The notes: generated by a model from the letters alone, not told the origin. A stretch of DNA of 64,000 bases from Streptomyces syringium (GCF_017876625.1 NZ_JAGIOH010000001.1:3286001-3350000), one strand, 5' to 3'; positions 50,984 to 60,728 are shown, counted from the first letter of the stretch. Numbers and translations: made by a program.

Positions 50984-53674
50984 TCAGCCCGTGAAGCGGT
51001 AGGTGGACGTGGCCTGCTGGAAGAAGCCGTCCACCGAGCGTTGCTCGTCCATCGGGCCGATCACCTGCACCACGTGATAGCGGCCCGCCAGGATCATCGC
51101 GGCGTTGCGCACATAGACCTGGCGGCCGCTGCTGTCGTTCCAGTTGAACGTGCCCTCCACCATCGCCCTCCCGCCGACGTCGGAACGGCGCAGCCCGGAG
51201 GCGCCCGACCAGGACGAGGAGCGGTAGGGCTCCAGCTCGGGCTCCTTGCCCTGCTGGTAGGCCAACGGGTCGCCGCCGAACTCCGACACCTTGTCCCGGC
51301 CGGGCACCACGATCAGCTCGTAGTCCCCGCCGACGTAGACGACCTGGTCCCGGTCGTTCTCGCCGCGGCGCTGCCAGTCCTCGGCGACGGCCACGGAGAA
51401 GCCCTTGGGGTCCCGGCGCAGGGTGTAGCCCTTGGCGACGCCATGGGGTTCGGTGGTTCGCGCCTCCTGTGTGCCGGAGCCGTCGGTCTGGGCCGTCCTG
51501 CCGTTCGTCCCCGGCTGGTTGGGGACGGCGCTCCGCAGCCCCGCCGTGCCCGTACGGTCCGTCTGTCCCCGGTCCCCGCCTTCGTCGGCACGCGGCATGA
51601 ACAGCAGCGCGTACAGCACCGCCCCGGCCAGGAGGAGCAGGATCAGGCCGAGCAGCAGCAGCCCGAGATGCCGGGGTGAGCGCTGCGCGCCCCCTCGCCC
51701 CGTGGAGCGGGCCCCGCCCTGCGACGGGACCCGGTCGTCGCCACGGTCGGGGACCGGCCGGCCGTCGGGGGCCGCCTCGTCCCACTCGCCGGGCTCCTCC
51801 GCCAACTCCCCGGCCGTCTTCTTGTGCCGCCCGTGCACGGGCGCCGGGTCCGGCCCACCGGAGGCGCGGCCCCGACGGCGGCGTACGAGCTCGCCGCGCC
51901 GCCGGATGAGCGGGAGCCGACGGGGGTCGGTGGGGAGGCTCGTGCCGATCGACGGCACAGTGACCGTCCGGCTGCCGAGCTCCGGCTCCGGCGCGGAGCG
52001 GATCAGCGAGCGCAGCCAGCCGCGCAGTTCCTCGCATTCGGGACGCTCGGTCGGATCCTTGCGCATGAGCGACTCGACCACGGGGCGGAGCGCTCCGCAT
52101 TCCTCGGCGTAGGCGGGCGGTTCCGCGCAGACGAGCTGCACCAGCTCGGCCGCGCTCTCCTCCGGGTACGGGGCATGGCCCTGCACCGCGCGGAAGAGCA
52201 GCACGCCCAGCGCCCACAGATCGGCGGCGGGGCCCACGGGAGGAGCGAGCTGCCAGCTGTCCTGCACCGGATGGGCCTGCTCCGGTGCCCATCGTTCGGT
52301 GACGGCACCCACCACGACCATGCGCGCCTGCCGCGCCCGCTCGGCGGCGAGCGCACTGCCCGGTCCGGCGGTGCGCGCCCAGCCGCCCGTGCCGCGCTCG
52401 CGGCCGTTCTGCGCGGGGACGGGCCCGGCCGCACCGCCGGGGCCACCCGGGCCGGGCGGGCCGCTGGGGGCGGGGCGTCCCACGGGAGCGTCGGAGGCCC
52501 ACGGGGAGTCGGGGGAAGCGGCGGCCCCACCGACGGCGCTGCCCGCGCCCCAGGTGGACGAGCCGGCCGACGGCCGGAGGGTGCTCTCCGCTGCCGCGCG
52601 CGCGGCGGCGGCCCGGGCGCCCGCGCGGTACGCGGCGATCGCCCCGGCCCGGGGCACCCGGTCGTCCGGAGCCGCGTCCTGCTCGTGGCCGCCCGCCCGG
52701 TCGGTGCCCGGTACCCCGCCGCCGGACGGTCCGTACCCGCCGATCGCGCCCTGGTCGCGATGGCCCCGCCCCTCCTGCGCCGGGATGCCGGCCGTGCCCG
52801 CCTCCCCCGTCGTGGGCGCCGCGCCGCCTGCGCCCACCGGCCCCCGCCGCGGGGCCGTCTGATCGGGGAGCCGTGGGTACGAGGAGCCTGTCGGGGCGGC
52901 CCCCGCCTGTCGGGGCGGGGCTTCCCCGGCGCGGGGCGTCGTGATCGCCGCACGTCCGCCCGGCGCGGCACCCGGCCACGGGCCGGCCTGTCCCGTGGAG
53001 CCACCACCGGCCACCTGCCCGGCACCAGCCGGGCCGGCCGGGACGGGGTCGTGGCCGCAGAGGGCCTCCTCCGCCGCGCCCGCGGCGAGGCCGGTGAGCA
53101 TGGCACGGCCGTCGTCACAGATGAGGACGGTGCGGGCCGTGATGTTGCGGTGGGTCCAGCCCTGGGCGTGGAGGGCGCGCAGCGCGGTGAGGACGTCGGC
53201 CGCCACTTCGGCGGCCCGGTGCGGTGAGAGCGTGCGCTCGGCGAGCAGGGCGGCCAGCGGGCGGGCCGAGACGAGCTCACTGATGATCCATAGGCTTCCC
53301 GCCTCGACGAAGACGTGGAAGACCTGGTCGAGACGGGGATGGTCGGGAAGCTGCGCGGCAGCCGTGGCGGCGACCAGAGCACGGCGCACCGCCGGATCAC
53401 CGGGCCCCTGGCCCGTCAGCCCGCCCGCACCGGGAACCTCACCACGGGCACCCTCGCCCCCGTGACCGGCCCCGACCGCGCGTTCACCCTCGTACGGGCC
53501 GTCGTCACCCAGGACTTCCGCGTCGACGATCTCCGGCAGGGGGATCTGCCGGATGAGGACTTCCTGACCGCTGTACGTGTCATAGGCCCGCGTCTCCACC
53601 AGTTCGAAGGCGTCCGACGGCGGAAGCGGCAGGCGATAGCGGTCGGCGAGCACCCGACCCGCATAGTCGTCCAC
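50984..53674 (-). CDS. Pseudokinase-like membrane protein, split kinase domain
   Basis: 896 residues. The N-terminal part resembles a Ser/Thr kinase N-lobe, but the glycine loop is missing, the VAIK Lys is Arg42, HRD is HRN (175-177) and the DFG position reads LTGLA (193-197). A Gly/Ala/Pro-rich insert of about 280 residues follows. The kinase C-lobe then resumes (PAADLWALGVLLFRAVQGHAPY, about 480-560). One transmembrane helix (LLLLGLILLLLAGAVLYALL, about 670-690) precedes an extracytoplasmic domain. GTG 53674 has GGGGAGG upstream. It probably does not phosphorylate; it may sense or scaffold. The active kinase at 53839 is adjacent. Confidence 0.85.
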   Translation of the reverse strand: MDDYAGRVLADRYRLPLPPSDAFELVETRAYDTYSGQEVLIRQIPLPEIVDAEVLGDDGPYEGERAVGAGHGGEGARGEVPGAGGLTGQGPGDPAVRRALVAATAAAQLPDHPRLDQVFHVFVEAGSLWIISELVSARPLAALLAERTLSPHRAAEVAADVLTALRALHAQGWTHRNITARTVLICDDGRAMLTGLAAGAAEEALCGHDPVPAGPAGAGQVAGGGSTGQAGPWPGAAPGGRAAITTPRAGEAPPRQAGAAPTGSSYPRLPDQTAPRRGPVGAGGAAPTTGEAGTAGIPAQEGRGHRDQGAIGGYGPSGGGVPGTDRAGGHEQDAAPDDRVPRAGAIAAYRAGARAAAARAAAESTLRPSAGSSTWGAGSAVGGAAASPDSPWASDAPVGRPAPSGPPGPGGPGGAAGPVPAQNGRERGTGGWARTAGPGSALAAERARQARMVVVGAVTERWAPEQAHPVQDSWQLAPPVGPAADLWALGVLLFRAVQGHAPYPEESAAELVQLVCAEPPAYAEECGALRPVVESLMRKDPTERPECEELRGWLRSLIRSAPEPELGSRTVTVPSIGTSLPTDPRRLPLIRRRGELVRRRRGRASGGPDPAPVHGRHKKTAGELAEEPGEWDEAAPDGRPVPDRGDDRVPSQGGARSTGRGGAQRSPRHLGLLLLGLILLLLAGAVLYALLFMPRADEGGDRGQTDRTGTAGLRSAVPNQPGTNGRTAQTDGSGTQEARTTEPHGVAKGYTLRRDPKGFSVAVAEDWQRRGENDRDQVVYVGGDYELIVVPGRDKVSEFGGDPLAYQQGKEPELEPYRSSSWSGASGLRRSDVGGRAMVEGTFNWNDSSGRQVYVRNAAMILAGRYHVVQVIGPMDEQRSVDGFFQQATSTYRFTG

Positions 53675-53838
53675 GACGCCTCCCCAAGCGCGCGATCCAC
53701 ACCATCGCTCGAATGACCATCAAAGTCGGTCATTTAGCTGCTTATTGCGGCTGCGTATGGTTCACGGGGACTCACGATACGTGCCGAAGCCGTCTCTTCG
53801 GGCGCGTACGGCTCAGTATGTGACCGGGCTCCGGCCCG

Positions 53839-55848
53839 TCACGCGGGCTGGAACGTCTTGAACGCCGTCTCCCGCAGCTTCTCGCACTCCGAGTCGGACC
53901 ACTTGGCCTTCTCGCACGTCACCATGATGGCGTAGCCACGCTTGTCGTCCACCTTGAAGCCCCGGTTGACGACCTGGACGCGCTTGTCCTTCTGGTCGCG
54001 CTCGAAGGTCCAGTCGGCGATGGTCGGGTAGTCGTGGCCGTCCCAGTCCTCGACCTCTTCGACGCCGAGGCCGTTGTAGTTGGGCATGCCTCCGCTCCTG
54101 GCTGCGGAGTCGGACTCGCGCCAGGCCGCGGCGGCGTCCGAGCCCGGGTCGGAACCGAAGTCGACCTGGAGACGCGGGAAGCCACCGGACTGGCTGTAGA
54201 TCGCCCCGGAGTGGGCCCCGGCGGTGCCCGTCTTCCGCCACCCCTTGGGCATGGCGATGCTGAAGTGGTACTCGGCGTTCTTGACCGCCGCGAACCCGTC
54301 GGGCAGGTCATCGCCGTCCGAGGACGCGTCGTCCTCGTCCTTCGACGTGTCGCCCTTGTCCTTCTTGTCCTTGCCCGTCCCGGGTGACGCGGCGTCCGGT
54401 CCCTTGGCACCCTGTTCGGTGAGGGAGGAACGGGAGGAAGGGGCCTTGTCCCCGACGGATTTGGACGTGCCGCCCTTGGTGCCGCCCGTGGCACCCTTGT
54501 CGTCGCCGTCACCGTTCAGCGTGATGGCGAGCACGGTGCCGATGATGGCCAGCGCGACGATGACCGCCACGGCCAGCAGCGTGCGGCGGGACACGACATC
54601 CGTGATGGACGCCCGCCCGGGGCGCGCGGGGTGGCCGCCGCTGCCGCTTCCGGATCGGCCGAGGCCGGTCTGCCGCTGGGCGGACGGTATGGAGGGAGCG
54701 GGCTTCGCCGGTCGTGCCGGCTTCGCGCCGGTGCCCGAGGCCGCGTCCCGGACGGACTTGAACGCGCCCCGCATCCGGTCGCCCGCCCCGTCCGTCGCAC
54801 GCGAGCCGGCGGACGGTGCTGCGGAGGCACGGGTGTCGCCCTTGCGGGAGCCCGACGCCGAAGCGGAGGCCGCGCCCGCCGCCGCTCCCGTGCCCGCCCC
54901 GGAGGACGGACGGGTGCCGGAGCGCATCTCGGCGGGGGACGGCAGAGCGATCGCCTGTGTGGCGTCCAGGGCCGGGGAGGCCTCGGGGGCCTTCGGCAGC
55001 CGCTCGTCGGGGGCGTTGACCGCGTCGGTCAACAGGGCCCGGGCGCCCGCCTCGTCCAGCCGCTTGGCGGGGTCCTTGGCGAGCAGTCCGTACATGACGC
55101 CTTCGAGCGGGCCCGCGTTCCGCGGGGGGCCGAGCGGCTCGGTCATCACGGCGGTGAGGGTCGCTATGGCCGACCCCTTGTCGTACGGGGGGACGCCCTC
55201 GACCGCCGCGTACAGCAGGCCGCCCAGCGACCACAGGTCCGCCGGCGGGCCGGGCTTCTGGCCGCGCGCCCGCTCCGGGGATATGTACGAGGGGGCGCCG
55301 ACCAGCATGCCCGTCGAGGTGACCGACGGGTCGCCCTCGACCTGGGCGATGCCGAAGTCGGTGAGGACGACACGGTTGTCGTCCGCGATGAGGACGTTGG
55401 ACGGCTTCACGTCGCGGTGCAGGATGCCCTGACGGTGCGCCGCGCTCAGCACGTCGAGGACGGCCAGTCCGACCTCCGCGGCCCGTCGCCACTTGAGCGG
55501 CCCGTCCTCACGGATGACATCGGCGAGCGAGCGGCCCTCGATGAGCTCCATGACGATCCACGGGCGGTCGTCCTCGTGCACCACGTCGTAGACGGTGACC
55601 GCACCGGCACTGCGGATCCGGGCGATGGCCTTCGCCTCACGCAGTGTGCGCGTGATCAGGCGGCGCTTCTCGTCCTCGTCGATGTTGGCCGGGAAGCGCA
55701 ACTCCTTGACCGCGACGGTGCGGCCGAGCGTCTCGTCGGTCGCCCGCCAGACCGTACCCATGCCGCCACGACCGAGGATGCCCCCGAGGCGGTACCGCCC
55801 GGCCAGGAGGCGCCCTGCCGTGCCCTGCGTCTGCTCCGCCTCCGACAT
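53839..55848 (-). CDS. Transmembrane serine/threonine protein kinase
   Basis: 669 residues. The kinase domain is complete: GRGGMG (26-31), Lys48, HRD 144-146, DFG 164-166 and SPERARG. A linker with Ser/Ala-rich stretches leads to a single transmembrane helix (LLAVAVIVALAIIGTVLAITL, about 420-442). The extracytoplasmic part has a charged stalk and a globular domain (YHFSIAMPKGWRKTG to ETAFKTFQPA). There are no PASTA repeats. The C-domain is PsbP/Mog1-like in layout, as is that of 50984. ATG 55848 follows AGAGGGG. Confidence 0.9.
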   Translation of the reverse strand: MSEAEQTQGTAGRLLAGRYRLGGILGRGGMGTVWRATDETLGRTVAVKELRFPANIDEDEKRRLITRTLREAKAIARIRSAGAVTVYDVVHEDDRPWIVMELIEGRSLADVIREDGPLKWRRAAEVGLAVLDVLSAAHRQGILHRDVKPSNVLIADDNRVVLTDFGIAQVEGDPSVTSTGMLVGAPSYISPERARGQKPGPPADLWSLGGLLYAAVEGVPPYDKGSAIATLTAVMTEPLGPPRNAGPLEGVMYGLLAKDPAKRLDEAGARALLTDAVNAPDERLPKAPEASPALDATQAIALPSPAEMRSGTRPSSGAGTGAAAGAASASASGSRKGDTRASAAPSAGSRATDGAGDRMRGAFKSVRDAASGTGAKPARPAKPAPSIPSAQRQTGLGRSGSGSGGHPARPGRASITDVVSRRTLLAVAVIVALAIIGTVLAITLNGDGDDKGATGGTKGGTSKSVGDKAPSSRSSLTEQGAKGPDAASPGTGKDKKDKGDTSKDEDDASSDGDDLPDGFAAVKNAEYHFSIAMPKGWRKTGTAGAHSGAIYSQSGGFPRLQVDFGSDPGSDAAAAWRESDSAARSGGMPNYNGLGVEEVEDWDGHDYPTIADWTFERDQKDKRVQVVNRGFKVDDKRGYAIMVTCEKAKWSDSECEKLRETAFKTFQPA

Positions 55849-55962
55849 GCGTCCCCTCTGGCAATCAGCTCTGCGACCAACCGACCCTGGCAGAGCGACC
55901 ATTGTCTCTCATCCGCAGACCGGTGGAAGGCCAGGGTCCGAGTGCCCATGGATGATGAGCAC

Positions 55963-57156
55963 ATGCCGACGCACACCGCCCTCGTGCGCCTCGCCTCCGC
56001 CATGACCGCTCTGACCTGCGCCGTGACGGTATCCGCGGGGTCTGCGGGCAGTGGCACCGCCGCCCGGTCCCCTGTCCAAGACCTCGTTTCCCCGCGAACG
56101 GTTCCCGGTGCGGCCCAGCTGTCACAAGACGCTCATGGGGTCCGATTCCACACGGCGGGCGTGGCGGATGTACGAACCGGGCGCCCCATCCGCCCCACGG
56201 ACCGCTTTCGGGTCGGCAGCATCACCAAGACCGTCATCGCCACCGTCACCCTCCAGCTCGCCGCCGAGCGCAAGCTGGACCTCGACGATCCGGTCAGCAC
56301 CCATCTGCCCGCCGCGACCGCCGCCCTGCTGCCCTGCCCCGGCGACAGCGACAGCGACAGCCGTGACCCCGGCTGCCGGATCACGGTCCGCCAACTCCTC
56401 ACACACACCAGCGGGCTGTTCTCCTACACCGACGACCGCGCCTTCTTCCATCGGTTCTTCGGCCCGGGCTTCACCGCGCACCGTTTCCAGACCCACAAAC
56501 CCGACGCACTGGTACGGACCGCCCTTTCGCACCCGCCCCACGCGGCCCCCGGCGAGCGGTACCGCTACTCCAACACCGACTACCTACTCCTCGGCATGGT
56601 CATCCGTCAGGTCACCGGCCACTCCTACGCCACCGAGGCCCACCGGCGCGTCATCGCCCCCTTGCGCCTCACCGGCACCAGCTTTCCCGGCACACGGGCG
56701 GGGCTGCCCTCCCCGCACGGACGCGCCTACACGGCGACAGGCGCGACACCAGGCGCGACGACTGGCACGACGACTGGCAACAGCCGCACCGCCGACGCCA
56801 CCTACCTCAATCCCTCCTCGGCGGGCGCGGCCGGCGAGCTGGTCTCCACCCTCCCCGACCTCAACCGTCTCTTCGGCGCACTGCTGCGCGGCACCCTCCT
56901 GCCCGCACCGGAGCTGCGGCAGATGCGGGACACGACGGACTCGTACGGCCGCTACGGCATGGGGCTGTTCCCCGTGCGGCTGCCCTGCCACCGCACCCTA
57001 TGGGGCCACAACGGCGAGATCAGCGGCTCGTACGTACAGACGCTCGGCACCACGGACGGGCGGCACCTCGTCAGCTACCGCGTCAACAGCGACGCCCCCG
57101 TCGACGCGGCGGCCGAAAGGGCCCTTCTGACCGCCGAGTTCTGCCCGAAAGCCTGA
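55963..57156 (+). CDS. Serine hydrolase (class C beta-lactamase/D,D-peptidase family)
   Basis: 397 residues with a signal peptide (MPTHTALVRLASAMTALTCAVTVSAG). The active-site motifs are SITK (Ser-x-x-Lys), YSN (RYRYSNTDYLLLG) and HNG (LWGHNGEISG). It is exported and could be a D-alanyl-D-alanine carboxypeptidase or esterase. An ATG at 55948 would add five residues; 55963 fits a signal peptide start. It lies divergent from the kinase at 53839. Confidence 0.85.
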   Translation: MPTHTALVRLASAMTALTCAVTVSAGSAGSGTAARSPVQDLVSPRTVPGAAQLSQDAHGVRFHTAGVADVRTGRPIRPTDRFRVGSITKTVIATVTLQLAAERKLDLDDPVSTHLPAATAALLPCPGDSDSDSRDPGCRITVRQLLTHTSGLFSYTDDRAFFHRFFGPGFTAHRFQTHKPDALVRTALSHPPHAAPGERYRYSNTDYLLLGMVIRQVTGHSYATEAHRRVIAPLRLTGTSFPGTRAGLPSPHGRAYTATGATPGATTGTTTGNSRTADATYLNPSSAGAAGELVSTLPDLNRLFGALLRGTLLPAPELRQMRDTTDSYGRYGMGLFPVRLPCHRTLWGHNGEISGSYVQTLGTTDGRHLVSYRVNSDAPVDAAAERALLTAEFCPKA

Positions 57157-57212
57157 CGAACCGGACGAGCGGACCGGACGTCCGGCACCGCATCACACCG
57201 CACCGCGCCGCC

Positions 57213-58919
57213 CTACAGCGGCTGCACCTCGGGGGCGCCCAGCCGCGCCGCGTCCGCCGTCTGGTCGTCGGGCTGCCGCTGCGACTCGCGCTCCGCCTCC
57301 ACGCGCTTCTCGTAGTGCTCGATCTCCTTCTCGGTCTGCGCCCGGTCCCAGCCCAGCACCCCCGCCATCAGCTCGGCGGCCTCCCGCGCGCTGCGCGTGC
57401 CCCGGTCGAAGGTCTCGATGGAGATCCGCGTCCTGCGGGTGAGCACGTCGTCGAGATGGCGGGCCCCTTCGTGGGAGGCGGCGTAGACGACCTCGGCCCG
57501 CAGATAGTCCTCGGCACCGCCGAGCGGCTCGCCCAGCTTCGGATCGGCAGTGACGAGGTCCAGCACCTCGTCGACCCTCGAGCCGTAGCGGTTCAGCAGG
57601 TGCTCGACGCGCGCCACATGGAGGCCCGTGCGCTGCGCCATCTGCGCCCGGCCGTTCCACAGGGCCCGGTAGCCCTCGGCCCCCACCAGCGGCACGTCCT
57701 CGGTGACGCACTCCGCGACCCGCTGGGCCAAACCGTGCACCGCCTCGTCCACGGCGTCCTTCGCCATCACCCGGTAGGTGGTGTACTTCCCGCCCGCCAC
57801 GACCACCAGCCCCGGTACCGGGTGGGCGACGGTGTGCTCGCGCGAGAGCTTGCTGGTCGCGTCCGACTCCCCGGCCAGCAGCGGGCGCAGCCCGGCGTAG
57901 ACGCCCTGGACGTCGTCGCGGGTCAGCGGCACGGCGAGCACCTCGTTGACGTGCTCCAGCAGATAGTCGATGTCGGCGCTGGAGGCGGCCGGATGCGCCT
58001 TGTCCAGGTCCCAGTCGGTGTCGGTGGTGCCGATGATCCAGTGCCTGCCCCACGGAATGACGAACAGCACGCTCTTCTCGGTACGCAGGATCAGCCCGGT
58101 GGTGGAGTGGATGCGGTCCTTGGGCACGACGAGGTGGATGCCCTTGGACGCCCGTACGTGGAACTGTCCGCGCTCCGCGATGAGCTGCTGGGTGTCGTCC
58201 GTCCACACCCCCGTGGCGTTCACGATCTGCCGGGCGCGGACCTCGAACTCGCCGCCCTGCTCCAGGTCCTTCACCCGGGCCCCGACCACCCGCTCCCCCT
58301 CGCGCAGGAAGCCGACCACGCGCGCCCGGTTGGCGACGTCCGCGCCGTAGGCGGCGGCGGTGCGCACCAGGGTGGTGACGTAGCGCGCGTCGTCCATCTG
58401 GGCGTCGTAGTACTGCAGCGCGCCGACGAGCGCGTCCTTCTTCAGGGCGGGTGCGACCTGCAGCGCGCGCTTGCGGGTGAGGTGCCGGTGGGTGGGCAGC
58501 CCCCGCCCGTGGCCCGAGGAGACCGACATCGCGTCGTAGAGCGCCACGCCCGAGCCGGCGTAGAAGCGCTCCCAGCCCCGGTGCTGCAAGGGGTAGAGGA
58601 AGGGCACCGGCTTCACCAGGTGGGGCGCCAGCCGCTCCAGCAGCAGTCCGCGCTCCTTGAGCGCCTCGCGCACGAGGGCGAAGTCGAGCATCTCCAGATA
58701 GCGCAGCCCGCCGTGGATCAGTTTGCTGGACCGGCTGGAGGTCCCCGCCGCCCAGTCGCGCGCCTCGACGAGCCCGGTCGTGAGCCCGCGGGTGGCCGCG
58801 TCGAGCGCGGTGCCCGCGCCGACGACGCCCGCGCCGACCACCAGGATGTCCAGTTCCCGCTCCGCCATCCGGGCGAGCGCCTCGCCGCGCTCGGCCGGCC
58901 CGAGTGTCGCTGTCCTCAC
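57213..58919 (-). CDS. glpD: Glycerol-3-phosphate dehydrogenase
   Basis: 568 residues. FAD-binding VVGAGVVGAGTALDAATRG, TSSRSSKLIHGGLRYLE, and substrate-binding GGKYTTYRVMAKDAVD. A membrane-associated flavoprotein that oxidises glycerol 3-phosphate to DHAP and passes electrons to quinone. GTG 58919 has GGGAGG. Glycerol kinase and facilitator genes are not adjacent. The upstream gap (58920-59259) holds an AT-rich patch that may carry its promoter. Confidence 0.93.
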   Translation of the reverse strand: MRTATLGPAERGEALARMAERELDILVVGAGVVGAGTALDAATRGLTTGLVEARDWAAGTSSRSSKLIHGGLRYLEMLDFALVREALKERGLLLERLAPHLVKPVPFLYPLQHRGWERFYAGSGVALYDAMSVSSGHGRGLPTHRHLTRKRALQVAPALKKDALVGALQYYDAQMDDARYVTTLVRTAAAYGADVANRARVVGFLREGERVVGARVKDLEQGGEFEVRARQIVNATGVWTDDTQQLIAERGQFHVRASKGIHLVVPKDRIHSTTGLILRTEKSVLFVIPWGRHWIIGTTDTDWDLDKAHPAASSADIDYLLEHVNEVLAVPLTRDDVQGVYAGLRPLLAGESDATSKLSREHTVAHPVPGLVVVAGGKYTTYRVMAKDAVDEAVHGLAQRVAECVTEDVPLVGAEGYRALWNGRAQMAQRTGLHVARVEHLLNRYGSRVDEVLDLVTADPKLGEPLGGAEDYLRAEVVYAASHEGARHLDDVLTRRTRISIETFDRGTRSAREAAELMAGVLGWDRAQTEKEIEHYEKRVEAERESQRQPDDQTADAARLGAPEVQPL

Positions 58920-59259
58920 TGCTGCCTCCCGATTGACCGCTCTCGCTGCCGCCCCGGTGGCCGCGGCCACCGGGGCACCAGGACTGCCGGGCACCCGTTC
59001 CCCTCCGATGCTGCACCAGATCGGCCGCTTTGGCCGTGTCGGAGGCGAGCCGCGCCGCGATAATCCCGGATAACAGTCATATATCCGCTTAACCTGATGT
59101 AACTCGTCCGGGGATCGGTCCCGTCCGCCCGCGGGGCCATCCGCCTCCCCTCCGGGCTCACCCCTCGGAAGAGCCCTCCGCAACCTCCGGAGTGCCCTCC
59201 GGCCGACGCCCGCCGGGAAGGACCGGCCAGCAGGACCCCTCCGGGAAGGACCGCCCGCC
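58920..59259. other. 340-bp divergent region between glpD and the sugar dehydrogenase
   Basis: Mostly GC-rich, but 59061-59100 is AT-rich with short repeats around ggataaca and tatatcc that resemble a repressor or promoter patch. No small gene is convincing here. Confidence 0.5.
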
Positions 59260-60531
59260 ATGCCCGCAGATCTCGCCGTCCTCGGACTCGGCCACCTCGG
59301 CCTCCCGCTCGCCCAGGCCGCCACGGCCGCCGGTATCGCCACCGTCGGCTACGACCCCGACCCGCACACCGTCGCCGAACTCCGCGCCGGCCGGCTGCCC
59401 ACCGAGGGCGCCGACGGCTCGCTCACCGCCGCCGGCGTCCGCCGCATGCTCTCCGCGGGCTTCCGCGCCACCACCGAGGACACCGAGCTGGGCCGGGTCC
59501 GTACGGCGGTGATCTGCGCCCCCACCCGGCTCGGCGAGGACCGGGCGCTGGACCTCGGCGCCATCGGCGACGCCGCCCGCGCGCTCGCCGCCCGGCTGCG
59601 CCCGCACACCACTGTGCTCCTGGAGTCCACCGCCTACCCAGGAACCACGGAGGACTACCTCCGTCCGCTGCTCGAATCCGGCTCCGGCCTGCGCGCGGGC
59701 CGGGACTTCCACCTCGCCTACTCGCCCAGCCGCTTCGACCCCGGCAACCGGCGCCACGGCTACACCAACACCCCCAAGGTCATCGGTGGCCTCACCCCCG
59801 CCTGCACCGAGGCCGCCGCCGCCTTCTACGGGAGGATCTGCGAGAAGGTCGTCCGCGCCCGCGGCCCCCGCGAGGCGGAGGCCGTCAAGGTCCTGGAGAC
59901 CAACTACCGGCACGTCAATATCGCGCTCGCGAACGAGATGGCGGTCTTCTGCCACGACATCGGCGTCGACCTGTGGGACGTCGTGCGCTGCGCCGAGACC
60001 AAGCCGTTCGGCTTCCAGGCCTTCCGCCCGGGGCCCGGGGTGGGCGGCCACGGTGTGCCCATCGACCCGAACTACCTCTCGTACAAGGGGCGCAGCCTCG
60101 GCCACCCGTTGCGGATGGTGGAGCTCGCGCAGGAGGTCAACGGCCGGATGCCGCGCTACGTCATCCAGCGCTGCGCCACGCTCCTCAACGAGCACGGCAA
60201 ATCGGCACGCGGCGCGCGCGTGCTGCTGCTCGGTGTCGGCTACAAGGCCGACACCGGCGACCAGGAGGGCTCGCCCGCCCGCGAGATCGCCTCCCGGCTG
60301 ATGGAGCTGGGCGCCCAGATCAGCTACCACGACCCGTACGTCCAGCAGTGGCGGGTACTCGGCCGTCCGGTGCCGCGCGCCGACTGTCTCTACGAGGCGG
60401 CTGCCATCGCCGACCTGACGGTTCTTCTCCAGCCCCACCGCACCTACGACCTGCAAGGACTGGCCGTCAAGGCGCAGCTGCTGCTGGACACCCGCGGCGC
60501 GAGCCCCGCGGGGGCAGCCCACCGGTTGTAG
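59260..60531 (+). CDS. Nucleotide-sugar dehydrogenase-like protein, catalytic Cys replaced
   Basis: 423 residues, UDP-glucose/GDP-mannose dehydrogenase family: Rossmann motif VLGLGHLGLPLAQA, LLESTAYPGTTED, KVLETNYRHVNIALANEMA and GVGYKADTGDQEGSPA. The family's nucleophile lies in a GGHC or GGSCFPKD motif; here it is GGHGVPIDP with Gly265 (codon GGT at 60052). Oxidation through a thiohemiacetal to the acid would not be possible in the normal way. The rest is well kept. ATG 59260. No glycan genes are adjacent. Confidence 0.82.
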   Translation: MPADLAVLGLGHLGLPLAQAATAAGIATVGYDPDPHTVAELRAGRLPTEGADGSLTAAGVRRMLSAGFRATTEDTELGRVRTAVICAPTRLGEDRALDLGAIGDAARALAARLRPHTTVLLESTAYPGTTEDYLRPLLESGSGLRAGRDFHLAYSPSRFDPGNRRHGYTNTPKVIGGLTPACTEAAAAFYGRICEKVVRARGPREAEAVKVLETNYRHVNIALANEMAVFCHDIGVDLWDVVRCAETKPFGFQAFRPGPGVGGHGVPIDPNYLSYKGRSLGHPLRMVELAQEVNGRMPRYVIQRCATLLNEHGKSARGARVLLLGVGYKADTGDQEGSPAREIASRLMELGAQISYHDPYVQQWRVLGRPVPRADCLYEAAAIADLTVLLQPHRTYDLQGLAVKAQLLLDTRGASPAGAAHRL

Positions 60532-60650
60532 GAGAACCGGCGCCGGCAGGCCGCCCGGACCACGCAGTAGGTTGATCATTCGTGGCACCGGGGGCGCGGC
60601 CGCGACCTTCGAGTCCGTGAAGGAAGGTCCGCGAACGAAGGCCCACGATG

Positions 60651-60689
60651 AAAGTCCGCGAAAAAAGTCCGCGAAAAAAGTCGAAGAAA
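60651..60689. repeat. 13-bp unit repeated three times upstream of the DGPF gene
   Basis: aaagtccgcgaaa occurs at 60651 and 60664, with a diverged third unit at 60677. A related aaggtccgcgaac lies at 60624. It is in the gap before 60781, upstream of the predicted ECF promoter. Confidence 0.65.
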
Positions 60690-60701
60690 GTTGTCGTCGG
60701 A

Positions 60702-60728
60702 TGTCGAGGGACGGTTTCCCGCTCCGAC
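60702..60728 (+). promoter_or_regulatory. ECF42-type promoter
   Basis: tgtcga (60702-60707) and cgac (60725-60728) are 17 bases apart. The ECF42 group studied in S. venezuelae uses TGTCGA at -35 and CGA-T/C type -10, in front of DGPF genes. This is the expected self-activated promoter. Confidence 0.65.
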
